From AP-15 sp963775875 (GTDB lineage: Bacteria > Pseudomonadota > Alphaproteobacteria > ATCC43930 > CGMCC-115725): a stretch of 64,000 nucleotides of DNA. This document shows positions 27,117 to 35,174 of this stretch, in pieces; position 1 is the first letter of the stretch, and each line of letters starts with the position of its first letter. A model generated the notes under the pieces. It searched no databases, was not told the origin of the DNA, and worked only from the letters and a program-made list of their open reading frames with translations. Location: NCBI GenBank assembly GCA_963775875.1, contig CAVZKP010000016.1, forward strand, positions 248,001-312,000, in the 5' to 3' direction. Position numbers and translations under genes: made by a program.

Positions 27117-27658
27117 GCCCCGGTGGCGCGGCTATCCGCGAAAGGTTTGCAGTCGCCTATCTGGTGCTGAGCGGCACGACGACGGCGGCGCGCTGTCCCG
27201 AGCTTCTGCGTGGTCTGGTCGGCCTCGGCTTTTCGACCGTCATCGCGATCCCGACACCGAACGCTTCGCGTGTGGTTGCACCGCGCGAACTCGCTGATGT
27301 CGAGGGGGCGCAGGTCGTCCAATCGTATTTCGATCTGGCGATCCGTCCGCGGCCGCCGCGCGGGGTGGTGCTGTACGCGCCGTGCAGCTTCAACTCGCTG
27401 AACAAGCTCGCGCACGGCATCGCCGACAGCCTGGCGCTGTCGGTGGTTGCCGAGGCGATCGGGCGAGGCACGCCGGTCATCGTCGGCCCATCCTTGAACG
27501 CGCCGCTGCTGAACCACCCGCAGGCCCAGGCATCGCTGAAAACGCTGCCGAACTGGGGCGTCATCATCGTCCCGCCGGTCGACGAGGGGGAGGGGCCGCG
27601 CCTTGCCCCGTCCGCAACGCTGCTCGACGCCGTTCGCCCCTACGTCCGCCGCGGCTGA
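27113..27658 (+). CDS. Flavoprotein-fold protein (UbiX/CoaC-like family)
   Basis: 181 residues of the flavoprotein (PF02441-like) fold: AVAYLVLSGTTTAARCPELL at the N-terminus where the FMN loop usually reads (G)xTGSxAA, and VVLYAPCSFNSLNKLAHGIAD matching the 'APA(S)xNTLxKxAxGIADNL' signature; VVAEAIGRGTPVIVGPSLN follows. It may be a decarboxylase or prenyl-transferase-like enzyme; the loss of the canonical TG at the N-terminus makes activity uncertain. ATG 27113 overlaps the dehydrogenase stop by 4 bases. Confidence 0.8.
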   Translation: MSPGGAAIRERFAVAYLVLSGTTTAARCPELLRGLVGLGFSTVIAIPTPNASRVVAPRELADVEGAQVVQSYFDLAIRPRPPRGVVLYAPCSFNSLNKLAHGIADSLALSVVAEAIGRGTPVIVGPSLNAPLLNHPQAQASLKTLPNWGVIIVPPVDEGEGPRLAPSATLLDAVRPYVRRG

Positions 27659-27682
27659 CGCGAACTTGTCGAGTACACCGGA

Positions 27683-28618
27683 TCAATATCCCATGGTCTT
27701 GTCGACTTCCTGCAACAGCCGGCCGCCCGTTTCGAGGCTGCGGATGTTGGCGGCGATCTCGGTCACCAGCTGGGCGACGGTCGGGCGGCGTGCGACATGC
27801 GGCATTACGGTGATTTTGGGGTGCAGCCACAACGGGCTGTCCGGCGGCAGGGGCTCGGGCCACAGCGCGTCGAGCGCGGCGTAGGACAATTGTCCCGAAT
27901 CGAGGGCGCGGATCAGGTCGTCGTAAACGACGTGTTTGCCGCGCCCGACATTTATCAGCATCGCCCCCTTCGGCATCATCGCGAAGGTGCGGGTGCAGAA
28001 GATGCCCTCGGTTTCGCGGGTCAGCGGCAACAGGCAGACGGCGATATCGGTCTGGTTGAGAAACGGTTCGAGCTGGCCGGGGCCGTGAAAGATCGGGACT
28101 TCGGCCGCATCCCTCGGTGAGCGAACCCAGGCCGAGACCGGGAAGCCGAGCGACTTCAATACCAATGCCGGCGCTTTCGCCATCATGCCGTAGCCGAGGA
28201 ACCCGACCCGCCGTTCCTCGGGCCGGACGATCCGTGTCCGGCGCCACTCGCGATTGGCCTGAGCCATCTGATAGCCGGGCATGTCGCGGTGAAAGCGCAG
28301 CACGTGCATGACGACGTATTCGGTCATCATCGGATCGCCGCCCGGCGGCTCCATCTTGCCGAGCGGGGCCCTCGGCATCTTTGGGTGGTCGACGAATGCC
28401 TCAACCCCGGCCGAGCGGCTGAACATCGCTTTCAGATTGGGAAATGCCGGGAGGACGTCGAAATCGGGGGCCATGAAGGCGAGATATTCGATATCCGCCG
28501 GCTCTCCCACATCAGGCCAAATGCGAAGCTCCAGATCGGGAAGCTTTTCGGCGACCGTGTCGCGCCATGCCTTGGCGTTGCCGATGCGTGTGTCGAGGCC
28601 GTAGATGAGCAGCGCCAT
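27683..28618 (-). CDS. Glyoxylate/hydroxypyruvate reductase A-type D-2-hydroxyacid dehydrogenase
   Basis: 311-residue NAD(P)-dependent 2-hydroxyacid dehydrogenase, likely reducing glyoxylate or hydroxypyruvate. Features: Rossmann loop VGFLGYGMMAKAPALVL, INVGRGKHVVYDDLIRALD with the substrate Arg region, and the catalytic His in VMPHVARRPT. Similar length and layout to GhrA, including the GVEAFVDHPKMP substrate loop. GAGGAGG precedes the ATG. Convergent with the flavoprotein gene, 24 bases away. Confidence 0.87.
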   Translation of the reverse strand: MALLIYGLDTRIGNAKAWRDTVAEKLPDLELRIWPDVGEPADIEYLAFMAPDFDVLPAFPNLKAMFSRSAGVEAFVDHPKMPRAPLGKMEPPGGDPMMTEYVVMHVLRFHRDMPGYQMAQANREWRRTRIVRPEERRVGFLGYGMMAKAPALVLKSLGFPVSAWVRSPRDAAEVPIFHGPGQLEPFLNQTDIAVCLLPLTRETEGIFCTRTFAMMPKGAMLINVGRGKHVVYDDLIRALDSGQLSYAALDALWPEPLPPDSPLWLHPKITVMPHVARRPTVAQLVTEIAANIRSLETGGRLLQEVDKTMGY

Positions 28619-28644
28619 GTTTCCTCCTCGGCTAAGCGCTGGCG

Positions 28645-29895
28645 TCAGCGGGTCGCGGCTCGCGCGCGGGCCTTGTCCAGGTCGGGCATGTTGCTGGCCG
28701 AGGCCACGTCGCCGAGCCGCGAGCCCCGCGTCACCGATAGTGCGGCGACCGCGGCTTCGTTTTCGGTAATCTTGGCCATGATCGCTTCCTTGGCGCGATC
28801 GAATACGTCGCGGTTGGTGGCGACGAAATCCTGCGATCGACGCAGCCCTTTGAGATAGCCGTTGATCTCCGGCACGACGTAACGGGCAACCATGTCCCAG
28901 CTGCGCATGGTGTTTTCCGGATTTGCCCAGTCATGGACAAAACCGACGAGGGTGCCGAACCCGCCGCTCACCTGCAGCACCGATTTGATCCGCGCCACCA
29001 GATCGTCCGGCGTGCCGATGGTCGCCGCGGCGCCGTCGCCAAAAGCGGTCTTGTCGACCGCCTCGTCGGGATCGGTGAACGGCAGCGCACCCGGCCGCTG
29101 CAATGTCCCGACGACGTATTCGTTGTGATGGCGCAACAGGCCGTGACGAGCTTCGGCGCGGGCCTTGTCGCGGGTCTCGGCGATGTGCCAGCTCAGCAGG
29201 ACGCGCCAATCTTTGCGGTCGACGGTTGTGCCGTGCTTCTTGGCAGCGGCCTCGGCGAAGCTCCATTGCGTCGCCAGGGCGTTGAGGCCTTCGCTCGACA
29301 TCGAGCCGATCGAGATGACGCCGATGCCGTGCTTGCCGGCCAGGGTCATCCCCGACGGGCTGATCTGCGAGGCGACCGCGAACGGCATCTCCTCCTGTAG
29401 CGGCAGCAGCTGCAATGCCGCGTCCTGCATCGTGAACCAGTCGCTTTTCGCGGTGACCCGCTCGCCGCGGAACAGCCGGCGGATGATGCCGATCGCCTCG
29501 TCCTGGCGGTCGCGCTGCACCATCGGATCGATCCCGAGGGTGTGGGCGTCGGAGGCCAGCGCGCCCGGGCCGGAGCCGAAGATCGCCCGCCCGCCGGTCA
29601 TCCAGTCGAGCTGCACCATGCGCTGGGCGACATTGAACGGGTGGTGATAGGGCAGCGAGACGACCCCGGTGCCGAGCCTGATGCGCTTCGAGCGCTCGCC
29701 CGCCGCGGCCAGGAACATTTCGGGCGAGCCGATCATCTCCCAGCCGCTCGAATGGTGTTCGCCGCACCAGAATTCGTCGTAGCCGAGCCGGTCGAGATGC
29801 TCGACGAGATCGAGATCGCGGCGAAGCTGCAACATCGGATGCTCGCCGACCGGATGATGCGGGGCGAGGAAGGCGCCGAAATTCAGACGCGGCAT
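28645..29895 (-). CDS. LLM-class (luciferase-like) flavin monooxygenase
   Basis: 416 residues, TIM-barrel F420/FMN-dependent oxygenase family. MPRLNFGAFLAPHHPVGEHP starts the barrel, then GYDEFWCGEHHSSGWE, IRLGTGVVSLPYHHPFNVA and the SGPGALASDAH segment. This subgroup resembles limonene or alkanal-type monooxygenases; the substrate is not inferable. ATG (complement of 29893-29895) follows an AGGAG; a start 10 codons upstream is less likely. It lies 26 bases upstream of the GhrA-like gene on the same strand. Confidence 0.88.
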   Translation of the reverse strand: MPRLNFGAFLAPHHPVGEHPMLQLRRDLDLVEHLDRLGYDEFWCGEHHSSGWEMIGSPEMFLAAAGERSKRIRLGTGVVSLPYHHPFNVAQRMVQLDWMTGGRAIFGSGPGALASDAHTLGIDPMVQRDRQDEAIGIIRRLFRGERVTAKSDWFTMQDAALQLLPLQEEMPFAVASQISPSGMTLAGKHGIGVISIGSMSSEGLNALATQWSFAEAAAKKHGTTVDRKDWRVLLSWHIAETRDKARAEARHGLLRHHNEYVVGTLQRPGALPFTDPDEAVDKTAFGDGAAATIGTPDDLVARIKSVLQVSGGFGTLVGFVHDWANPENTMRSWDMVARYVVPEINGYLKGLRRSQDFVATNRDVFDRAKEAIMAKITENEAAVAALSVTRGSRLGDVASASNMPDLDKARARAATR

Positions 29896-29927
29896 GACGG
29901 ATTCTCCTGTGGCGCGATGATGCACGA

Positions 29928-30203
29928 CTATTCCACGCCCTCGACAATCCGTAGATCTCGATCCACGGCCTTGCCAAGGACCTTGAGCGCGGCCTGATAG
30001 CCTTCGCTGTCATGGGCGGCCGCCGCCTTTGCGACGCTGTCGAATTCGATGATCACGACCCGCTGGACAACGCCGGCTTCGTATGCCTTCGCCGCGGTTC
30101 CGCGAGCCAGAAATCGCCCTCCGGCGGCGGTGATTGCCGGACCGGCGAGCCTGGCGTAACCGGCCAACGCCTCCGGATCCGAAATCGAGCGATACGTCGC
30201 CAC
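29928..30203 (-). CDS. DUF1330-family small protein, start disrupted
   Basis: About 91 residues from a GTG (complement of 30201-30203): WVATYRSISDPEALAGYARL, GPAITAAGGRFLARG, QRVVIIEFDSVAKAAAAHDS and LKVLGKAVDRDLRIVEG follow the DUF1330 ferredoxin-like fold. An ATG-GCT-AAG-GCG start, matching the usual M-A-K-(G)-Y-W beginning of the family, sits at the complement of 30220-30222 but is one base out of frame because of an apparent extra T. So either the GTG is used or a single-base insertion truncates the gene. It is upstream of and collinear with the LLM gene. Confidence 0.7.
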   Translation of the reverse strand: MATYRSISDPEALAGYARLAGPAITAAGGRFLARGTAAKAYEAGVVQRVVIIEFDSVAKAAAAHDSEGYQAALKVLGKAVDRDLRIVEGVE

Positions 30204-30262
30204 CCAATAACGCCTTAGCCATCGCGATCTCCATTCCCGCTGATATGCAGCGGGAGCGTAGC

Positions 30263-30420
30263 CCGGCGCCGGGCACTTCGCCAGCGCGCCGACGCCCGGC
30301 GTCGACTTGGCCGCCAACATGGCGCTGAGCGGCCGCCTGACGGCTGGTGCGGTGGCGTCGCTCCATGCCGGCGCCAGCAGCGGGACGGGCGCGGCAATGT
30401 TGGAAGGCCAAAACAGAATC
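30263..30420 (+). pseudogene. Remnant of a Gfo/Idh/MocA oxidoreductase
   Basis: On the plus strand, in the frame of base 30301, the stretch VDLAANMALSGRLTAGAVA then SLHAGASSGTGAAMLEG aligns with the C-terminal domain of Gfo/Idh proteins, including the copy at 25995 (DNVLISGRLANGAVASVHIG). The frame starts and ends without the rest of the gene, so it is a fragment, probably left by a deletion between DUF1330 and the ThuA gene. Confidence 0.45.
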
Positions 30421-30584
30421 TGCGGCAAGCGCTCCGATAGACTTAACGACGTCCACGACGTCTTTTCGCGAAGGTAAAGCTGACCGGTACGGGCCGGCCA
30501 TTTCCCGATAGGCGAAAACTGGCGAAAGGTGAGAGACTGGGCGCGGGGCTCGCGCAGGCGCCGAACGGGGAGCGAGGTGATCCG

Positions 30585-31394
30585 ATGACAGAGACGAAAC
30601 CCGGCCGTGCGCATCTGATTGCCGGGGGTTTTCCGCCGGGGTCGATGGGCGGACACGACCATGACTATGCCCGCCTGCGGTTGCTGGGACTGCTGGCCGA
30701 GCGCGACGTTTCGGCCTCGGTCGCCAACGATTTCGCCGATGTCGAGAAATGGCTGCCGGTCAGCCGGCTGCTGATCACCTATGTCGCCGGCCCCTACCCC
30801 GATGCCGCGCAAACCCGCGCCATCCGGGGCTGGCTGGAGACGGGCGGCCATTGGCTGGCGTTACACGGCACCAGCGGCGGCCGCGCCGAGCGGGTGGAAG
30901 GCCTGCGCCAGCGCCGCACCGTCAAGACCGAGCACCACGCCCTACTCGGCAGCTACTTCTTGACCCATCCGCCGATCCGCGAGTTTCGCGTCGAGGTCGG
31001 CGCCGCCGATCACCCTCTGACCCGCGGGCTCGGCGCGTCCTTTGTCGTCGAGGACGAGCCGTATTTCATCGAGCTGCAGGATCCGGGCTCGACGCAAATC
31101 TTGCTGACCGCGGATTACGGCCCGGGCGCGGTGTCATCTGCGATCGGCAGCGTCTATGCCTCGGACACCTCGCTGCAGCCCGACGGCAGGACCCGCGTGC
31201 TCGGCTATACCCGCCAGATCGGCGACGGCGGCGTGACCTATTTTGCCCTCGGCCATTGCCACAACCCGGCGATCCGCGCGGCCCGGCCGGCCGACCCCAC
31301 GGACACGACGCCGACGACTTTCCGCGCCCCGTGGGAAACCGACGGGTTCATCCGGTTGCTGCGCAACGCAATCGCCTGGGGCGTGGAGGCTTGA
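30585..31394 (+). CDS. ThuA-domain (glutamine-amidotransferase-like) protein
   Basis: 269 residues of the ThuA / trehalose-utilisation fold: AHLIAGGFPPGSMGGHDHDY, LLITYVAGPYPDAAQTRAI, then GHWLALHGTSGG and VTYFALGHCHNPAIR near the end. The family is often linked to Gfo/Idh dehydrogenases and sugar hydrolysis, consistent with the dehydrogenase remnant immediately upstream. The exact reaction is unknown. Ribosome site GGGGAGCGAGG before ATG. Confidence 0.85.
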   Translation: MTETKPGRAHLIAGGFPPGSMGGHDHDYARLRLLGLLAERDVSASVANDFADVEKWLPVSRLLITYVAGPYPDAAQTRAIRGWLETGGHWLALHGTSGGRAERVEGLRQRRTVKTEHHALLGSYFLTHPPIREFRVEVGAADHPLTRGLGASFVVEDEPYFIELQDPGSTQILLTADYGPGAVSSAIGSVYASDTSLQPDGRTRVLGYTRQIGDGGVTYFALGHCHNPAIRAARPADPTDTTPTTFRAPWETDGFIRLLRNAIAWGVEA

Positions 31395-31429
31395 TCGCGG
31401 CGCACGGCCCCCTATCGGATCGGTAACGC

Positions 31430-32623
31430 ATGACGCGCGGCGGCCCGATCGCTGCTTCCGGCGACGACAGCGCTCTGCCCGACCAGGAACGCGCGGTGCT
31501 GGAGCGAGCGCGGGCATTGATCCCGCTGCTCGCCGAGCGCGCGCCGGGCGCAACGGCGGCGCGGCAAGTGCCGGCGCAGACGATCGCCGAGTACCACGCG
31601 GCCGGGATTATGCGCATCCTGCAGCCGGCAAGGTTCGGCGGAATGCAGGGCCGGTTCAGCCTGTTCTCCCGGATCGTCGAAGAACTGACTTATGGCTGCG
31701 CATCCTCGGCCTGGGTCTATGCGGTGCTGGCCGAGCACCAGTGGATCATCGCCCAATATCCCGAACCGGCCCAGATCGATGTCTGGGGCGACGATCCCGA
31801 GGCGGTGGCGGCCTCCTCGCTGGCACCGCGGGCGGCCGCGAAACCCGTTGCGGGCGGCTGGCGGCTGAGCGGAAACTTCCCTTTCTCCAGCGGTTGCGAT
31901 TACGCGCGATGGGCGATCCTCGGCGCCTTTCTCGGCGAATTCGGCGACGCGCGGCACATCGCCTATCTGCTGGCGCCGCTTGCCGAGATCGAGATCGTCG
32001 ACGATTGGCAGGTGCTCGGCCTCGCCGGCACCGGCAGCAAATCGCTGGTGCTGCGCGATCTGTTCATTCCGGAGCACCGCTGCGTGATGGTCGGCGACCT
32101 GTTCGCGGGAACCCCGCCAGGCGCGCTGGTACATCCCGACTATCCGGTATTGCGCGCGCCGCGCGGGTTTCTGGTGTCCTACTCATTGCCGCCGGTGTGC
32201 ATCGCGCTCGGCCGCCGCGCCCTCGATATCGTGTGTGCCGCACTGACCGGCCGGGTGTCGCGCGGGGTGACCAAGGTGGCGGAGTCCGAGGTGGTGCAGA
32301 TGACCATCGGCGAGGCGGCCGCCGCGATCGATGCGGCAACCCTGCTGTTACACACCGGGCGCGATTCCAGCACCGAGGCGGTCAGTTCGGGCCGTCGGAT
32401 CACCGAGGCCGAGGCATTGCGCGCCCGCCGCGACATGGTCTACGCCCAGCACCAGGTGGGCTGGGCGCTGGAACGCCTATGCGAAGCGGCCGGCGCGCGC
32501 TGGCTCTACGACACCGACCCACTACAGGAAATCCGACGCGATGTGATGACCATCCTGACCCACCACGCCGCCAGCCGCCAGGCCGCGATGGCGCCTTATG
32601 GCCGCATGCTGCTCACCGAGTAA
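31430..32623 (+). CDS. Acyl-CoA dehydrogenase-fold flavin monooxygenase or dehydrogenase
   Basis: 397 residues with an acyl-CoA-dehydrogenase-like fold and type-2 C-terminal domain, as in HsaA/DszC-like flavin-dependent monooxygenases: LQPARFGGMQGRFSLFSRIV, GCASSAWVYAVLAEHQWII, then GTGSKSLVLRDLFIPEHR and HAASRQAAMAPYGRM. It lacks the EGT catalytic Glu motif of true acyl-CoA dehydrogenases, favouring an oxygenase role. It probably forms a unit with the ThuA gene 35 bases upstream. Confidence 0.82.
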   Translation: MTRGGPIAASGDDSALPDQERAVLERARALIPLLAERAPGATAARQVPAQTIAEYHAAGIMRILQPARFGGMQGRFSLFSRIVEELTYGCASSAWVYAVLAEHQWIIAQYPEPAQIDVWGDDPEAVAASSLAPRAAAKPVAGGWRLSGNFPFSSGCDYARWAILGAFLGEFGDARHIAYLLAPLAEIEIVDDWQVLGLAGTGSKSLVLRDLFIPEHRCVMVGDLFAGTPPGALVHPDYPVLRAPRGFLVSYSLPPVCIALGRRALDIVCAALTGRVSRGVTKVAESEVVQMTIGEAAAAIDAATLLLHTGRDSSTEAVSSGRRITEAEALRARRDMVYAQHQVGWALERLCEAAGARWLYDTDPLQEIRRDVMTILTHHAASRQAAMAPYGRMLLTE

Positions 32624-32687
32624 GACCGGGTCACCTCGTCCGTCGTGCCAGGATCGCTGGCGTCAAAACGCTCCGGGCGGGGGTCAT

Positions 32688-35174
32688 GTGCTCGTAGAGA
32701 TCGGCCATTTCGCGCTCGTCCTGGCCTTACTGGTCGCCGCGGTGCAGGGGGTGGCGCCGCTGATCGGCGCCTGGGTGCGCAGCCGGGCGCTGATGGATCT
32801 GGCGCGGCCGGCGGCACTGTTGCAGCTCGGCCTGGTGGCGCTGTCCTTCGCCATCTTTGCCCACGCCCACATTGTCTCCGATTTCTCGGTACTGAACGTG
32901 TTCGAGAATTCGAGCCTCGAAAAGCCGATGCTCTACAAAGTGAGCGGGGTGTGGGGCAGCCACGAAGGCTCGATGATGCTGTGGGTGTTCATGCTGGCCT
33001 TGTTCGGCGGGCTGGTCGCGCTGTTCGCCCGCTCACTGCCGCCGAGCCTGCGGGCCCGAACCCTGGCGATCCAGGGCCTGCTCGGCCTCGGCACCCTCGC
33101 CTTCATTCTCGGCACCTCTGACCCGTTCGCCCGGCTGTTCCCGGTTCCGGCCGACGGCCGCGATCTCAACCCGCTGCTGCAGGACCCGGGTCTCGCCTTT
33201 CATCCGCCGATGCTCTATTTCGGCTATGTCGGATTTTCGATCACCTATTCGTTTGCCATCGCCGCCCTGCTCGAGGGCCGGGTCGGCGCCGCCTGGGCGC
33301 GCTGGGTGCGGCCCTGGACCTTGACCGCGTGGTGCGGGCTGACCGTCGGCATCGCGATGGGCAGCTGGTGGGCCTATTACGATCTGGGCTGGGGCGGCTG
33401 GTGGTACTGGGACCCGGTCGAGAACGCCTCGTTCATGCCGTGGCTGCTCGGCACCGCGCTATTGCATTCGGCGGCGGTGGTCGAAAAGCGCGAGAGCCTG
33501 CAGCGCTGGACCGTGCTGCTGGCGATCCTGACCTTTGGCATGAGCCTGATCGGCACCTTTCTGGTGCGCTCCGGGATCCTGACCTCGGTCCATTCCTTTG
33601 CCCTCGACCCGAGCCGCGGCGTCTTTATCTTGATACTGATCGCGATCGTGATCGGCGGCGGCCTGCTGCTGTTCGCGCTGCGGGCGCCGGGTCTCGAAGC
33701 CGGCAACCGGTTCGCGCCGGTCAGCCGCGAGGGGGCGATCGTCGTCAACAACCTGCTGCTCGCGGCCGGTATGGCGACGGTGTTTCTCGGCACCTTCTAT
33801 CCGCTGTTCGCCGAGGTGTGGAGCGGGGTCAAACTGTCGGTCGGGCCGCAATATTTCGACCGGACCTTTGTGCCGATCGTCGCTCCCGGCATCATCGCCA
33901 TGGTGATCGGTCCGGTGCTGGCATGGCGGCACGGCAATCTCGGGGCGGCGGCCCGCCGGCTCGCCCCGGCCATGGTCGGCGCCTTGCTGGCCCCGGCGAT
34001 CGTGTATTTCTTTCACCGGAATGCGTCGCCGGCAGCGCTCGCCGGAATCGCCCTGGCCAGCTGGGCGATGCTCGGAGTGCTGACCGATCTTGCCGACCGC
34101 ACCGGGCTGGGCAAATTGCCGCCGGGCGTCGTGCTGCGCCGGCTGCGCGGTCTGCCGCGGGGCACCTTCGGTTATGCGCTGGCCCATTTCGGCATCGGCG
34201 TGCTGATCGCCGGGGTCACGGTTTCGAGCGCCTGGCGCAGCGAGCGGATCGTGACCATGCATGATGGCGACAAGCTGCAGATCGCCGGCCGCACCCTGCA
34301 CTTTGTCGGGGTCACCGCGGGCGATGTCGAGAATTACCAGGTACAGCGCGCCGAGATCGTCGTCGACCGGCCCGGCAGCGCCTCATTCACTCTGTATCCT
34401 GAGCGCCGCTGGTTCCCGATCGCGGGCAGCCGGACGACCAACACCGCGATTTCGACCAACGGCTTTGGCGACCTCTACCTGGCGCTCGGCGATCCGGACG
34501 GAAAGGGCGGCTGGGTGCTGCGCGCCTATTACAACCCGCTGGTCCCATGGATCTGGTTCGGCGCGGTGCTGGCGGCCTTGGGCGGGCTCGTCTCGCTAAG
34601 CGACCGGCGGCTGCGGATGCGGCTGCCGGCATCCCGCGCCGCGCCGGCGATCGTCCCGCGACCGGCCGACCCGCGGATGATCGGGCGGTTGTTGCTCGCG
34701 GCGGCGCTGCTGGCTGCGGTCGGGGCATCGGCCGCTTCGGCGTTCGAACCGTCGGAGCGGCTCGCCGATCCGGCGCTCGAGGCGCGGGCCGAGGCGATCG
34801 GCCGGGAATTGCGCTGCCTCGTCTGCCAGAACCAGTCGATCGAAGAATCCAACGCCGATTTAGCCCACGATTTGCGCCTGCTGGTGCGCCGGCAGCTGGT
34901 CGCCGGCGACACCGATCGGCAGGTGCTCGACTACATCGTCGCGCGCTACGGCGTGTTCGTGCTGCTCGATCCGCCGTTCGAACCGGTGACCTGGCTGCTG
35001 TGGCTCGGCCCGCCGGGGCTGGTGCTGGGGGCCGGCATTGTGCTGCTGGTGCGGGCGCGGCGATGGCGCCCCGACCCGGCATTGCCGGATCTGACCAGGG
35101 AAGAGCGCGCGCGGGCTTCGGCATTGTTGAGCGATCGGGCATGGTTTGGTTCTGGATCCTCGCCGGGTTGCTGA
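32688..35174 (+). CDS. CcmF-CcmH fusion, cytochrome c haem lyase component
   Basis: One 828-residue frame carries two normally separate proteins. Residues 1-663 are CcmF: multiple membrane helices and the WWD haem-handling motif (GSWWAYYDLGWGGWWYWDP), plus conserved His segments such as GLAFHPPMLYFG. Residues 664-828 are CcmH/CcmL: a former signal anchor (MIGRLLLAAALLAAVGASA), the periplasmic thiol motif LRCLVCQNQS, and a C-terminal membrane helix. The complex ligates haem to apocytochrome c in the periplasm. No stop and no ccmG/dsbE gene lies between them. GTG 32688 gives the usual CcmF start (VEIGHFALVLALL). Ends overlapping ccmI by 34 bases. Confidence 0.88.
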   Translation: MLVEIGHFALVLALLVAAVQGVAPLIGAWVRSRALMDLARPAALLQLGLVALSFAIFAHAHIVSDFSVLNVFENSSLEKPMLYKVSGVWGSHEGSMMLWVFMLALFGGLVALFARSLPPSLRARTLAIQGLLGLGTLAFILGTSDPFARLFPVPADGRDLNPLLQDPGLAFHPPMLYFGYVGFSITYSFAIAALLEGRVGAAWARWVRPWTLTAWCGLTVGIAMGSWWAYYDLGWGGWWYWDPVENASFMPWLLGTALLHSAAVVEKRESLQRWTVLLAILTFGMSLIGTFLVRSGILTSVHSFALDPSRGVFILILIAIVIGGGLLLFALRAPGLEAGNRFAPVSREGAIVVNNLLLAAGMATVFLGTFYPLFAEVWSGVKLSVGPQYFDRTFVPIVAPGIIAMVIGPVLAWRHGNLGAAARRLAPAMVGALLAPAIVYFFHRNASPAALAGIALASWAMLGVLTDLADRTGLGKLPPGVVLRRLRGLPRGTFGYALAHFGIGVLIAGVTVSSAWRSERIVTMHDGDKLQIAGRTLHFVGVTAGDVENYQVQRAEIVVDRPGSASFTLYPERRWFPIAGSRTTNTAISTNGFGDLYLALGDPDGKGGWVLRAYYNPLVPWIWFGAVLAALGGLVSLSDRRLRMRLPASRAAPAIVPRPADPRMIGRLLLAAALLAAVGASAASAFEPSERLADPALEARAEAIGRELRCLVCQNQSIEESNADLAHDLRLLVRRQLVAGDTDRQVLDYIVARYGVFVLLDPPFEPVTWLLWLGPPGLVLGAGIVLLVRARRWRPDPALPDLTREERARASALLSDRAWFGSGSSPGC

